DNA of 8,087 bases from Patescibacteria group bacterium (GCA_030917185.1 JAUPVF010000048.1:1-8087), one strand, 5' to 3'; counted from the first letter of the stretch, positions 1 to 6,169 are shown. Notes: generated from the letters alone by a model not told the origin. Program-made: numbers and translations.

Positions 1-1223
1 ACTTGGGAAACCTCTACCCACATATCAATACGATCAACAATAGGACCCGACAATTTTCGTTTATACCTATCAAGAGCAAGTGCAGAACAGGTGCATTCTT
101 TACCTTTTACTCCATAATTTCCACATGGGCAGGGGTTCATGGTGGCAACTAGTACAAAATGTGCAGGATATCGTACACTTCCCTTTGCTCGCGATACGGT
201 GACTACTCGGTCTTCTAGTGGTTGTCTCAATGTTTCTAATACTTTTGTATCAAATTCTGGAAACTCATCAAGAAACAAAACCCCTTTATGTGCCAATGTA
301 ACCTCACCAGGTTTTAGGTTTGATCCTCCTCCAACAAGTGAAACATATGATGCGGTGTGGTGCGGTGATCGAAACGGTGGATGTTCAATAAGTCCTTCAG
401 ATAGTATTCCGCCAATAGAATATATTGATGTCACTTCTAACATCTCATCAAATGAGAGAGGTGGTAGTAAATGTGTGAACGCCCGAGCGAGCATTGTTTT
501 GCCAGTACCCGGAGGTCCAAACATAATAATATTATGTCCACCTGCAGCGGCAATTTCTAGTCCACGCTTTGCTGATTCCTGACCTTTTACATCGGCAAAA
601 TCAATATCAATCTCTTTCTCCCCCACTTTCTTTTTTGTATTAACGTACGGCGCTATTTCAATATGTTTAATTGGTAAGACATCTGGATTTGATTCAGATA
701 TTTTTTTGGTATTGATGTGTTGGATAACTTGCATTAAATTTTTTGCTCCATACACTGTGATTCCTTCAATGTTTCCTGCTTCTTCAACATTTTCAATGGG
801 TACAAAAATTTCTTCAAATCCCATTTTCTTTGCTTTTTGAGTTATTGGTAAAATTCCTTTGACAGGACGCAATTCAGCATCAAGAGACAGTTCGCCAACA
901 AACAATCGTTTGCTTGTATCTGCTTTTATATCTTCTGATGCAATAAGATACGCCACAGCAATTGGTAAATCAAAAAGTGGCCCCTCTTTTTTGACATCCG
1001 CTGGCGCCAGAGAGACCACAATTTTTTGATTTTTATTTTTCGGTGACTTAAAACCTGAGTTTTTTATGGCTGCCGAAACCCTATCTTTTGATTCATTGAC
1101 CGATGTATCAGCCAGTCCGACGATATTAAACGCGTGTAACCCTTTAGACAGATCAACTTCAACATCAATAATTTGTGCATTGAGGAATATAGTTTGTGCG
1201 CTATATATTTTTGAAACAGCCAT
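1..1223 (-). CDS. yifB: YifB/ComM family Mg-chelatase-like AAA+ ATPase (partial, C-terminus off the left edge)
   Basis: Frame stays open from ATG 1221-1223 to the left edge, 407 codons; the family is usually about 500 residues, so the C-terminal Mg-chelatase domain is missing from the window. Residues 1 to about 190 form the ChlI/Lon-protease-like N-terminal domain (GLHAFNIVGLADTSVNES, then SLAPADVKKEGPLFDLPIA). The AAA+ domain follows: Walker A GPPGTGKT at 236-243, Walker B VLFLDEF at 315-321, and the family's cysteine signature NPCPCG (363-368) with C377 and C379. Known for the family: ComM is a hexameric helicase that promotes branch migration of incoming DNA during natural transformation. 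That role is inferred here; no other competence gene is visible. No Shine-Dalgarno sequence precedes the ATG. It follows pnp on the same strand but is separated from it by a terminator and has a possible promoter of its own. Confidence 0.95.
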   Translation of the reverse strand, partial: MAVSKIYSAQTIFLNAQIIDVEVDLSKGLHAFNIVGLADTSVNESKDRVSAAIKNSGFKSPKNKNQKIVVSLAPADVKKEGPLFDLPIAVAYLIASEDIKADTSKRLFVGELSLDAELRPVKGILPITQKAKKMGFEEIFVPIENVEEAGNIEGITVYGAKNLMQVIQHINTKKISESNPDVLPIKHIEIAPYVNTKKKVGEKEIDIDFADVKGQESAKRGLEIAAAGGHNIIMFGPPGTGKTMLARAFTHLLPPLSFDEMLEVTSIYSIGGILSEGLIEHPPFRSPHHTASYVSLVGGGSNLKPGEVTLAHKGVLFLDEFPEFDTKVLETLRQPLEDRVVTVSRAKGSVRYPAHFVLVATMNPCPCGNYGVKGKECTCSALALDRYKRKLSGPIVDRIDMWVEVSQ

Positions 1224-1252
1224 AGTGTTCTATGAGAGAGGATAATAAAATA

Positions 1253-1258
1253 AGTATA
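1253..1258 (-). promoter_or_regulatory. possible -10 box for yifB
   Basis: TATACT on the minus strand, 29 nt before the yifB ATG, predicting a leader of about 23 nt. It lies just past the pnp terminator. No good -35 is seen at 16-18 bp, so this is weak evidence. Confidence 0.35.
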
Positions 1259-1262
1259 CACC

Positions 1263-1304
1263 TAAAATAAAATCTCCACAGTGGTATGTGAAGATTTTAT
1301 TTTA
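1263..1304 (-). terminator. intrinsic terminator after pnp
   Basis: 18-bp inverted repeat (1263-1280 with 1287-1304) and a 6-nt loop, starting about 20 nt after the pnp stop. The one non-identical position is a C/A mismatch in plus-strand RNA but a G·U pair in minus-strand RNA. The hairpin is therefore complete in the pnp sense, and its 3' arm ends in a U-rich run (ATTTTATTTTA). It separates pnp from yifB. Confidence 0.75.
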
Positions 1305-1324
1305 TCCAAAGTAACCCTAAGAGT

Positions 1325-3424
1325 TTATTTAATTTTATCAAACCAGTTAGGGTCTAGGTCTTTGATTGACAATTTTAACCGTCCACGCTCATCAACTTCT
1401 TTAACCACAACAGGGACAATGTCTCCTACTTTTAATAATTCATCAACAGATTGTAGTCGTTTTGGAGTTATCTCAGAGATATGAAGGAGTCCTTCTGCAT
1501 TTCCATTAATTCGTACAAATGCGCCAAACTCAGTAATTTTTATTACTTCCCCTCGGAATCGTTCCCCTACCTTTGCCTCCCACGTCATTCCTTCAATCAT
1601 TTTTTTTGTTTCCTCACATGCCTCGCCTTTACCCGTAATATACACAGTTCCATCATCTTCAATATCAATATTTGCACCAGTCTTTTCTTTTATTTCTTTA
1701 ATTGTTTTACCACCAGTACCAATAACTAATCCAATTTGATCAGGTTTTATTTTAATTGTAATGATATGTGGTGCGAATTCCGAGATATGTTCTCGGGGGG
1801 AACCAATTGTTTCGGTAATAACGGAAAGTATTTTCATACGGGCAAGTCGTGCCTTTTCAAATGCTTCTTTCAAAATTGGCAATGGTACTCCCAATACTTT
1901 GACATCCATCTGAACGGCAGTAACACCGGTATCTGTCCCAGCAACTTTGAAATCCATGTCACCATGATGATCTTCAGGACCTTGAATATCAGTTAATACG
2001 ACATACTGTGTATCATCTTTCATCATGAGTCCCATTGAAATACCTGCAACTGGTTTTTTGATTGGAACTCCCCCATCCATGAGTGCAAGTGTTCCAGCAC
2101 AGACTGATGCCATTGAGGTTGAACCATTTGATGCCATTGATTCAGCAACGAGACGGATTGTGTATGGGAAAATTTCTTTGGTTGGTAATACTGGTACCAA
2201 TGCTTTTTCTGCTAGTGCACCATGTCCAATCATTCGTCGGTTGGTTCCTCCCATTCGTCCTACCTCTCCAACAGAGTACGGAGGGAAATTATAGTGGAGC
2301 ATGAATGTTTTTTCCATCTGACTTTCCATTCCATCAATCAGTTGTGCATCACCTGGGGCACCAAGTGTTAACACTGACAGCACATGCGTACCACCACGAT
2401 AAAATGTACCAGCACCATGAATAATTTTTGAAATACCACCAACTTTTGCATATAACGGTCGTATCTCATCCACCCCACGACCATCTGGTCGTTTTTGGTT
2501 TGTAATACTTTCGTGGTGTATAACCTCATCTATTTTTTCTTGAAGAAAATCTTGGGCTAATGCCTGTTGACTATCATCTAAATGTGCTATTGCTTCAGAC
2601 CAGACTGTTACGAGATGTGAGAGATCATCTTTTCCTGGGTTACCAGAAAAAACCTTGCTCATAAATATTGGGTCAATTTTTTCTTGGAATAGGGCGATAA
2701 CTTCATCTGCAAGTTCTGGTTTTGGAATACTAATTTTTTTCTTTCCAATTTTATGTATTATTTCTTCTTGGAATGTTTGAATTTTTGAGAGTTCTGTTTC
2801 TGCCATTTCCATACCTTTCATAATATCCTCTTCAGATACCTCAGAACTACCAACCTCAATCATATTAATTTTTTTGTCTTTGCCACACACCAGTAAATCC
2901 ATTTGGTAGTTATCGGTATTACGTTGTGTGTATGTTGGGTTGATTTCAAATTCAGCATTTTTTCCAATACGTACTGCAGATACAGGACCATTCCATGGTA
3001 TGTGTGACGTACCAAGTGCAATTGATGCAGCAAGCACCGCTAACACATCAGGGTCGTCTTCACCGATTGATAAGACGGTGACAACAACTTGAATATCGTG
3101 TCTAATCCAATTATCAAAAAGTGGACGAATGGTGCGGTCAACAATACGACCAGACAAGATTGCTTCATCTGTTGGGCGTCCTTCGCGTTTTTGAAAACGG
3201 CTACCGAGAATTTTCCCAGTAGCGTAAAACTTTTCCTCAAAATCCACGGTCAATGGGAAAAAATCAGCCCCATCTTTTGCTTCTTTAGACATGACCGCTG
3301 TCGCCAGCACAACGGTGTCTCCGTACGATACGAGACATGACCCATGGGCCTGGTCTACTAAGTCAGTGAATTCAACTCGCAACTCTCGACCGCCAAATTC
3401 TGTAGAAAAAGTTTCTGTTTTCAT
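1325..3424 (-). CDS. pnp: polyribonucleotide nucleotidyltransferase (PNPase)
   Basis: 699 residues, the normal length for PNPase, a phosphorolytic 3'-5' exoribonuclease that acts in the cytoplasm, often in an RNA-degrading complex. Domain order is canonical: first RNase PH domain (about 3-140), helical linker (about 145-300), second RNase PH domain (about 315-535), KH domain (about 553-612, loop VIGTGGKTI at 567-575) and S1 domain (about 617-690, GEVIKITEFGAFVRI). The catalytic segment TDIQGPEDHHGDMDFK (478-493) keeps D485, D491 and K493, which I align with E. coli D486, D492 and K494. The phosphate-site arginines are R396 and R397 in GGTNRRMIGHG; the E that usually follows RR is M. The RGETQ-type motif reads RGGTH (343-347). 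No Shine-Dalgarno sequence precedes the ATG. The gene is not directly behind rpsO as in most bacteria, and its predicted leader contains a large palindrome. Confidence 0.98.
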   Translation of the reverse strand: MKTETFSTEFGGRELRVEFTDLVDQAHGSCLVSYGDTVVLATAVMSKEAKDGADFFPLTVDFEEKFYATGKILGSRFQKREGRPTDEAILSGRIVDRTIRPLFDNWIRHDIQVVVTVLSIGEDDPDVLAVLAASIALGTSHIPWNGPVSAVRIGKNAEFEINPTYTQRNTDNYQMDLLVCGKDKKINMIEVGSSEVSEEDIMKGMEMAETELSKIQTFQEEIIHKIGKKKISIPKPELADEVIALFQEKIDPIFMSKVFSGNPGKDDLSHLVTVWSEAIAHLDDSQQALAQDFLQEKIDEVIHHESITNQKRPDGRGVDEIRPLYAKVGGISKIIHGAGTFYRGGTHVLSVLTLGAPGDAQLIDGMESQMEKTFMLHYNFPPYSVGEVGRMGGTNRRMIGHGALAEKALVPVLPTKEIFPYTIRLVAESMASNGSTSMASVCAGTLALMDGGVPIKKPVAGISMGLMMKDDTQYVVLTDIQGPEDHHGDMDFKVAGTDTGVTAVQMDVKVLGVPLPILKEAFEKARLARMKILSVITETIGSPREHISEFAPHIITIKIKPDQIGLVIGTGGKTIKEIKEKTGANIDIEDDGTVYITGKGEACEETKKMIEGMTWEAKVGERFRGEVIKITEFGAFVRINGNAEGLLHISEITPKRLQSVDELLKVGDIVPVVVKEVDERGRLKLSIKDLDPNWFDKIK

Positions 3425-3454
3425 TCAATTTTTCGGTAAACTAATAAATAATTT

Positions 3455-3566
3455 ATTTCTGTTGAAGTTGTATTTTTTTGAAACCGTCGCAGGCGGGTGC
3501 CTAAGCCCTCCGGCGGGCGAGCCCCGCCCGAACGCGTGTTTCAAAAAGATATAACAAAACAGAAAT
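3455..3566. repeat. 112-bp palindromic element with GC-rich core in the pnp leader
   Basis: Two arm pairs are visible. The outer pair is 9 bp (3455-3463 with 3558-3566). After a 3/2-nt internal loop comes an 18-position inner pair (3467-3484 with 3538-3555), of which 16 are Watson-Crick. The other two positions are G·U in plus-strand RNA but C/A mismatches in minus-strand RNA. The 53-nt core (3485-3537) has 42 G or C, about 79%, in strong contrast to the AT-rich flanks. It folds further, for example CGGGCG 3514-3519 with CGCCCG 3525-3530, or GGCGGG 3492-3497 with CCCGCC 3523-3528. No frame here looks coding. It could be a dispersed REP- or MITE-like element, or a structured leader; only one copy is in the window. 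Confidence 0.7.
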
Positions 3567-3578
3567 TTATCTTTGATT

Positions 3579-3587
3579 ATTATAACA
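3579..3587 (-). promoter_or_regulatory. extended -10 promoter for pnp
   Basis: TGTTATAAT on the minus strand, a perfect TGnTATAAT box, just past the end of the traR-like gene. No convincing -35 at 17 bp. Transcription would start near 3572, giving pnp a leader of about 148 nt that contains the whole palindromic element. A weak A/U hairpin (3601-3616) followed by six U on the minus strand (3595-3600) could partly terminate traR-like transcripts before this point. Confidence 0.6.
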
Positions 3588-3614
3588 ACCTAACAAAAAA
3601 GATATTTTCAAAAA

Positions 3615-3977
3615 TCAGTCATTCATGTGTGCCTTGCATGTTCGGGCTGCAGGATTTGCTTCTAGACGATCTTCCTCAATTGGTTGACCAGAAATTTCAC
3701 ACACACCATATGTGCCCTTCTCAATCTTATCAAGTGCAGATTTAACTTCATTTAATCGTGTTTCTAGTTGATCTAAAATACCTCGATTGTTTTCGTATTC
3801 TTCAATACCGTCAGCGACGACGTTGTCATCTGCTTTATCCATATCCATGTCTGGTTCCACCGCTTCCCAATCAGTTGAATCGGTTGGATTTTTTCTTCCA
3901 ACAGTTGCCAACTCAGTTTCAAGTACCTTGAGTTCTGCTTCTAATAAATCCTTAAAATGTGTTGTGTTTAATTCCAT
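3615..3977 (-). CDS. TraR/DksA family zinc-finger-like transcriptional regulator
   Basis: 120 residues from the chosen ATG (3975-3977). The N-terminal half is helical and acidic and is predicted to form the DksA-type coiled coil (LLEAELKVLETELATVG, then DQLETRLNEVKSALDKIEKG). The C-terminal signature GTYGVCEISGQPIEEDRLEANPAARTC is typical of the family. Zinc ligands are reduced: CEIS replaces CxxC and CKAH ends the second pair, as in Firmicutes YteA-like members. Known for the family: binding in the RNA polymerase secondary channel, with or without ppGpp. The frame could start 13 codons earlier (MCCGETKK...), but that stretch contains a perfect extended -10 box, so the internal ATG is preferred and the mRNA would be leaderless. 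It lies 42 nt downstream of the membrane-protein gene. The stop is TGA. Confidence 0.9.
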   Translation of the reverse strand: MELNTTHFKDLLEAELKVLETELATVGRKNPTDSTDWEAVEPDMDMDKADDNVVADGIEEYENNRGILDQLETRLNEVKSALDKIEKGTYGVCEISGQPIEEDRLEANPAARTCKAHMND

Positions 3978-3983
3978 GGCGCA

Positions 3984-4011
3984 ATTATAGCACTTCTTTG
4001 TCTCTCCGCAA
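3984..4011 (-). promoter_or_regulatory. promoter of the traR-like gene, leaderless
   Basis: Minus strand: extended -10 TGCTATAAT (box 3984-3989) with TTGCGG 16 bp upstream as a partial -35. The box ends 6 nt before the chosen ATG, so the expected start of transcription coincides with the A of ATG. Confidence 0.7.
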
Positions 4012-4019
4012 CACAAAGA

Positions 4020-4940
4020 TTACCGAATTGTTTGGCTTGTCATGAACTTACCGAGGATTGCATTAAAAATGGCTTCATTACTAGTAATAATAAAGGTGTT
4101 TCTGTTCAAAAATGAATACAGCAAGACTGTTTTCTGGTTTTCATTTTTCAGTATCCTGACATCTTTGTTACGAATCTCTTCATCCTGAAATGCAAGGGGT
4201 GTAGTACTTGCGTACAATGAGAAGTTAAAAATTCCCCCCAGATTACGAATCATTGATTGTTCCCAATCAAGCATGCCGGCATATGTTTGAGGGTAATTTT
4301 TTGTCGTGAGAATAATAAACGGCTCATTTGTATTAAATGAATATATGCCAATCATGTATTTTGAATCTAGCGAACGGGCAAGAATTCCTGGTGTTTGTGG
4401 ATCAATAAGAGATATGATTTCACCAATCGGCGGAGTGCTTGTGCTGTTTTTGGTGAGTGATAAATACAAAATAGAGTTAACTGGCTGAGCGAAGTTTTTT
4501 GTTTTTTCACGAATTGCTTGGGCAAAAGATTCATGGGTTAGGTTATCTACCGGAACTTCTATTTGTTGAGAAAATGTAATAAGCGTTGTTTGTTTGGAAA
4601 CATCAACTTTTTTATTTTGCTCCGAGATTGTATAGTAGACCCCACCAATAATCAAAAGACTGAGTGTTAGCAGTGTAATTCCAACAAATCCAAAAATCTT
4701 GTTTTTAATCCCAGAGTCAGGACTTTCCCCTATTGGAATTGTCGTTTCAGGTTCTTCAATTTTGCGTTTTTGTTCCGCAACAGCAATTGTTGAAATTGAT
4801 GCGCCGGTTTCTGAAATTGCTTCAGCAACATCACCCTCATATGTACGAAGTGATTTCAGTCGTACTTTTTGTTCAGGAGAGGTAACTTCAATATGGTCTG
4901 AAGGAGGAGTTGATGTATCTAAATTATTTTCTTCATTCAT
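4020..4940 (-). CDS. single-pass membrane protein of unknown function (Parcubacteria-type)
   Basis: 306 residues, function not recognised. Residues 1-80 are hydrophilic and probably cytoplasmic, and include SLRTYEGDVAEAI (30-42) and AEQKRK (55-60), a motif I recall from the N-termini of many Parcubacteria membrane proteins. One transmembrane helix lies at about 82-104 (IFGFVGITLLTLSLLIIGGVYY), with basic residues before it (KNK). The remaining roughly 200 residues are predicted to be outside, with few cysteines and a mixed alpha/beta look; a central part (about 175-240) contains MIGIYSFNTNEPFIILTT and MLDWEQSMIRNLGG. There is no lipobox, peptidase or binding motif that I can name. No Shine-Dalgarno sequence. 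It follows the ncRNA unit on the same strand and ends 42 nt before the traR-like gene with no terminator between. A role in the cell envelope is only an inference from topology. Confidence 0.85.
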   Translation of the reverse strand: MNEENNLDTSTPPSDHIEVTSPEQKVRLKSLRTYEGDVAEAISETGASISTIAVAEQKRKIEEPETTIPIGESPDSGIKNKIFGFVGITLLTLSLLIIGGVYYTISEQNKKVDVSKQTTLITFSQQIEVPVDNLTHESFAQAIREKTKNFAQPVNSILYLSLTKNSTSTPPIGEIISLIDPQTPGILARSLDSKYMIGIYSFNTNEPFIILTTKNYPQTYAGMLDWEQSMIRNLGGIFNFSLYASTTPLAFQDEEIRNKDVRILKNENQKTVLLYSFLNRNTFIITSNEAIFNAILGKFMTSQTIR

Positions 4941-4958
4941 AGATCGTGTTTACTATTA

Positions 4959-4967
4959 AGTGTATCA
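4959..4967 (-). promoter_or_regulatory. possible extended -10 promoter for the membrane-protein gene
   Basis: TGATACACT on the minus strand (box TACACT, 4 of 6 consensus positions), ending 18 nt before the ATG, which predicts a leader of about 12 nt. No clear -35. It lies after the ncRNA terminator, so the gene would need its own start. Confidence 0.4.
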
Positions 4968-5006
4968 GATTACTACAGGCAAAACCATATTTTGTTTGTT
5001 CTAAAT

Positions 5007-5032
5007 AAAAAAGCCGACCCCGAAGGATCGAC
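5007..5032 (-). terminator. intrinsic terminator of the ncRNA (UUCG loop)
   Basis: Minus-strand hairpin of 8 bp (5025-5032 with 5013-5020, including two G·U pairs), closed by a UUCG tetraloop (5021-5024) and followed directly by six U (5007-5012). This is a textbook Rho-independent terminator. The first three bases of its 5' arm are shared with helix P1. Confidence 0.9.
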
Positions 5033-5137
5033 AGATGAACAATGAACATGTGGTTTTTTGTGGTGGGAGGGAAATCTTGGCGAGAGGAGGAGTTAACTCG
5101 CCAGTCTCAACCTCCCACATCCGGGCCCCCATCTGTC
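5007..5137 (-). ncRNA. unclassified structured RNA, about 131 nt
   Basis: A complete transcription unit with no convincing gene inside: a strong promoter at 5141-5169 and an intrinsic terminator at 5007-5032. In the minus-strand RNA three perfect helices stack on one axis: P1 GACAGATG (5130-5137) with CATCTGTC (5030-5037); P2 GTGGGAGG (5111-5118) with CCTCCCAC (5063-5070); P3 TGGCGAG (5097-5103) with CTCGCCA (5078-5084). P1 and P2 are separated by an asymmetric 11/25-nt internal loop, P2 and P3 by a symmetric 7/7 loop. The 12-nt apical loop (5085-5096) reads TTAACTCCTCCT, close to the anti-Shine-Dalgarno sequence. GGGCCC in the large loop is self-complementary and could allow dimers. It lacks SRP RNA, RNase P, tmRNA and tRNA hallmarks. 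A short divergent 6S RNA (helix-bubble-helix) or a regulatory RNA is possible; the class is unknown to me. Confidence 0.8.
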
Positions 5138-5140
5138 TAT

Positions 5141-5169
5141 ACTATAAACAATCTGTTGCTAAATGTCAA
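5141..5169 (-). promoter_or_regulatory. strong sigma-70-type promoter of the ncRNA
   Basis: Minus strand: perfect -35 TTGACA (5164-5169), a 17-bp spacer, and -10 TATAGT (5141-5146). The expected start is about 5134-5137, at the first bases of helix P1. It is the best consensus promoter in the window. Its -35 overlaps the terminator of the upstream NYN gene by three bases. Confidence 0.85.
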
Positions 5170-5204
5170 TAAAAATACCCTTGTAATGAAGGGTATTTTT
5201 ATTG
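5167..5204 (-). terminator. terminator after the NYN gene
   Basis: Perfect 14-bp inverted repeat (5167-5180 with 5191-5204) with a 10-nt loop. A-rich and U-rich outer arms around a GGGTA/TACCC core mean it could work in both directions. It lies about 44 nt after the NYN stop and insulates that gene from the ncRNA promoter. Confidence 0.8.
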
Positions 5205-5247
5205 TTTAATGTTCTCTACAATGGCTTATCATAAAGGTTTTTTATTT

Positions 5248-5790
5248 TTAGATTACTCGGCGTGCCTGCTTGTTCCCTCCACGGTATCCGATAAGATATT
5301 TACGTGGGTTTTCGTCTAAGTCAATAAAGTCATCAACAACCTCAATAAGTTTGCTTGATGATGATTTTCCAAATGACATTGCTTCTACTTGACATCCTTC
5401 ATTTACTTTTAAGTATTCTACTAATGGTACAAAATCTCCATCACCAGAAATAAGAATAACTGCATCAAGTTTTGGTGCGAGTTTAATTGCATCTACTGCA
5501 AGACCAACGTCCCAGTCTGCTTTTTTAGCACCGCCAGCAAAAATTTGTAGGTTTTTTGTTTTGGTTTCAATACCAACTTTTTCTAAAGCTTCAAAGAAAC
5601 TTTTTTCTTCACCTGATTCTGTGGTAATAACGTATGCTACTGCACGGATAAGCGACCTTCCTGCAAGTCCTTCTTTGACTACTTGGTCAAAATTAACTCG
5701 TGCACCATAAAGGTTTTTGGCTGTATGGTATAGGTTTTGCGTGTCTATAAAAATACCGACACGCTGGTTTTTATGTTTGATAACTGACAT
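5248..5790 (-). CDS. NYN domain (LabA/DUF88-like, PIN-fold) putative ribonuclease
   Basis: 180 residues, almost all one NYN domain. Acidic residues expected for a PIN-like metal site are present: D16 in VGIFIDTQNLY (11-21), D92 and D94 in KKADWDVGLAVDAI (89-102) with D100, and D117 and D119 in LISGDGDFVPLVEYL (113-127). The C-terminus is short and basic (GYRGGNKQARRVI), perhaps for RNA contact. Known for the family: many NYN proteins are metal-dependent RNases, but bacterial LabA/DUF88 members are mostly uncharacterised, so the substrate is unknown. The gene sits between rpsO and the ncRNA, with a terminator on each side, so it is probably monocistronic. The start at 5788-5790 gives a normal N-terminus just before the first beta strand. 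No Shine-Dalgarno sequence. Confidence 0.9.
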   Translation of the reverse strand: MSVIKHKNQRVGIFIDTQNLYHTAKNLYGARVNFDQVVKEGLAGRSLIRAVAYVITTESGEEKSFFEALEKVGIETKTKNLQIFAGGAKKADWDVGLAVDAIKLAPKLDAVILISGDGDFVPLVEYLKVNEGCQVEAMSFGKSSSSKLIEVVDDFIDLDENPRKYLIGYRGGNKQARRVI

Positions 5791-5856
5791 ATATAAAAAT
5801 TAAAATTTTCTTATTAAAAAATGATTACTCTTACCTAAGAGAAATACCTAAAACTG

Positions 5857-5865
5857 ATTATATCA
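5857..5865 (-). promoter_or_regulatory. extended -10 promoter for the NYN gene
   Basis: TGATATAAT on the minus strand, a perfect extended -10, located just after the rpsO terminator. The predicted start near 5850 gives a leader of about 60 nt that is very AT-rich and has no Shine-Dalgarno sequence. No clear -35. Confidence 0.6.
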
Positions 5866-5872
5866 CTATATG

Positions 5873-5903
5873 AAAAAATAATCGCTCTTCGCGATTATTT
5901 TTT
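5873..5903 (-). terminator. terminator of rpsO, overlapping its stop codon
   Basis: Perfect 13-bp hairpin (5873-5885 with 5891-5903) with a 5-nt loop. On the minus strand an A6 run leads in and a U6 run ends the 3' arm. The 5' arm contains the last two Lys codons and the TAA of rpsO, so the coding end and the terminator are merged. Confidence 0.85.
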
Positions 5904-6161
5904 AAGTCCTAATGTTTTAACGAGGGCTGAATAACGCTTTGGATTTTTCTTTTCCAAATATTTCATATGTTTCTTGCGATCAGCAACCATCTGGAGAAGT
6001 CCACGTCGAGAATGGTTATCTTTGGCATTTTTCTTCAAATGAGCCGCAAGTTCATCAATTCGTCGAGACAAAATAGCGACCTGAACTTCTGGGGAGCCAG
6101 TATCTGTATCATGAACCTGTACGGTTTTGATGATTTTTGATTTTTTGGTTTTCGTAATCAT
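5895..6161 (-). CDS. rpsO: 30S ribosomal protein S15
   Basis: 88 residues from the ATG at 6159-6161, matching the usual 88-89. The S15 signature is clear: DTDTGSPEVQVAILSRRI, then KDNHSRRGLLQMVADRKKHM and a C-terminal YSALVKTLGLKK. S15 binds the central domain of 16S rRNA early in 30S assembly. A longer frame begins six codons upstream (MISYYP), but those codons overlap an extended -10 box, and the shorter start gives the family length. The start leaves at most about two nt of leader, so leader-based autoregulation as in E. coli rpsO seems to have no room. It is divergent from the xer gene and separated from pnp by about 2.5 kb. Confidence 0.96.
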   Translation of the reverse strand: MITKTKKSKIIKTVQVHDTDTGSPEVQVAILSRRIDELAAHLKKNAKDNHSRRGLLQMVADRKKHMKYLEKKNPKRYSALVKTLGLKK

Positions 6162-6169
6162 TGGATAAT

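Noticed and set aside
139..582. 147-codon plus-strand open frame
   Set aside because: It is antisense to the AAA+ domain of yifB, whose Walker A, Walker B and cysteine motifs are intact on the minus strand; the antisense protein looks like nothing known.
5007..5137. SRP RNA, tmRNA, RNase P RNA or riboswitch identity for the ncRNA
   Set aside because: It has no GGAA-loop/GCAGCC helix of SRP RNA, no tRNA-like ends or tag frame of tmRNA, and no RNase P core. A riboswitch is unlikely because a terminator ends it before the next gene, which has its own possible promoter.
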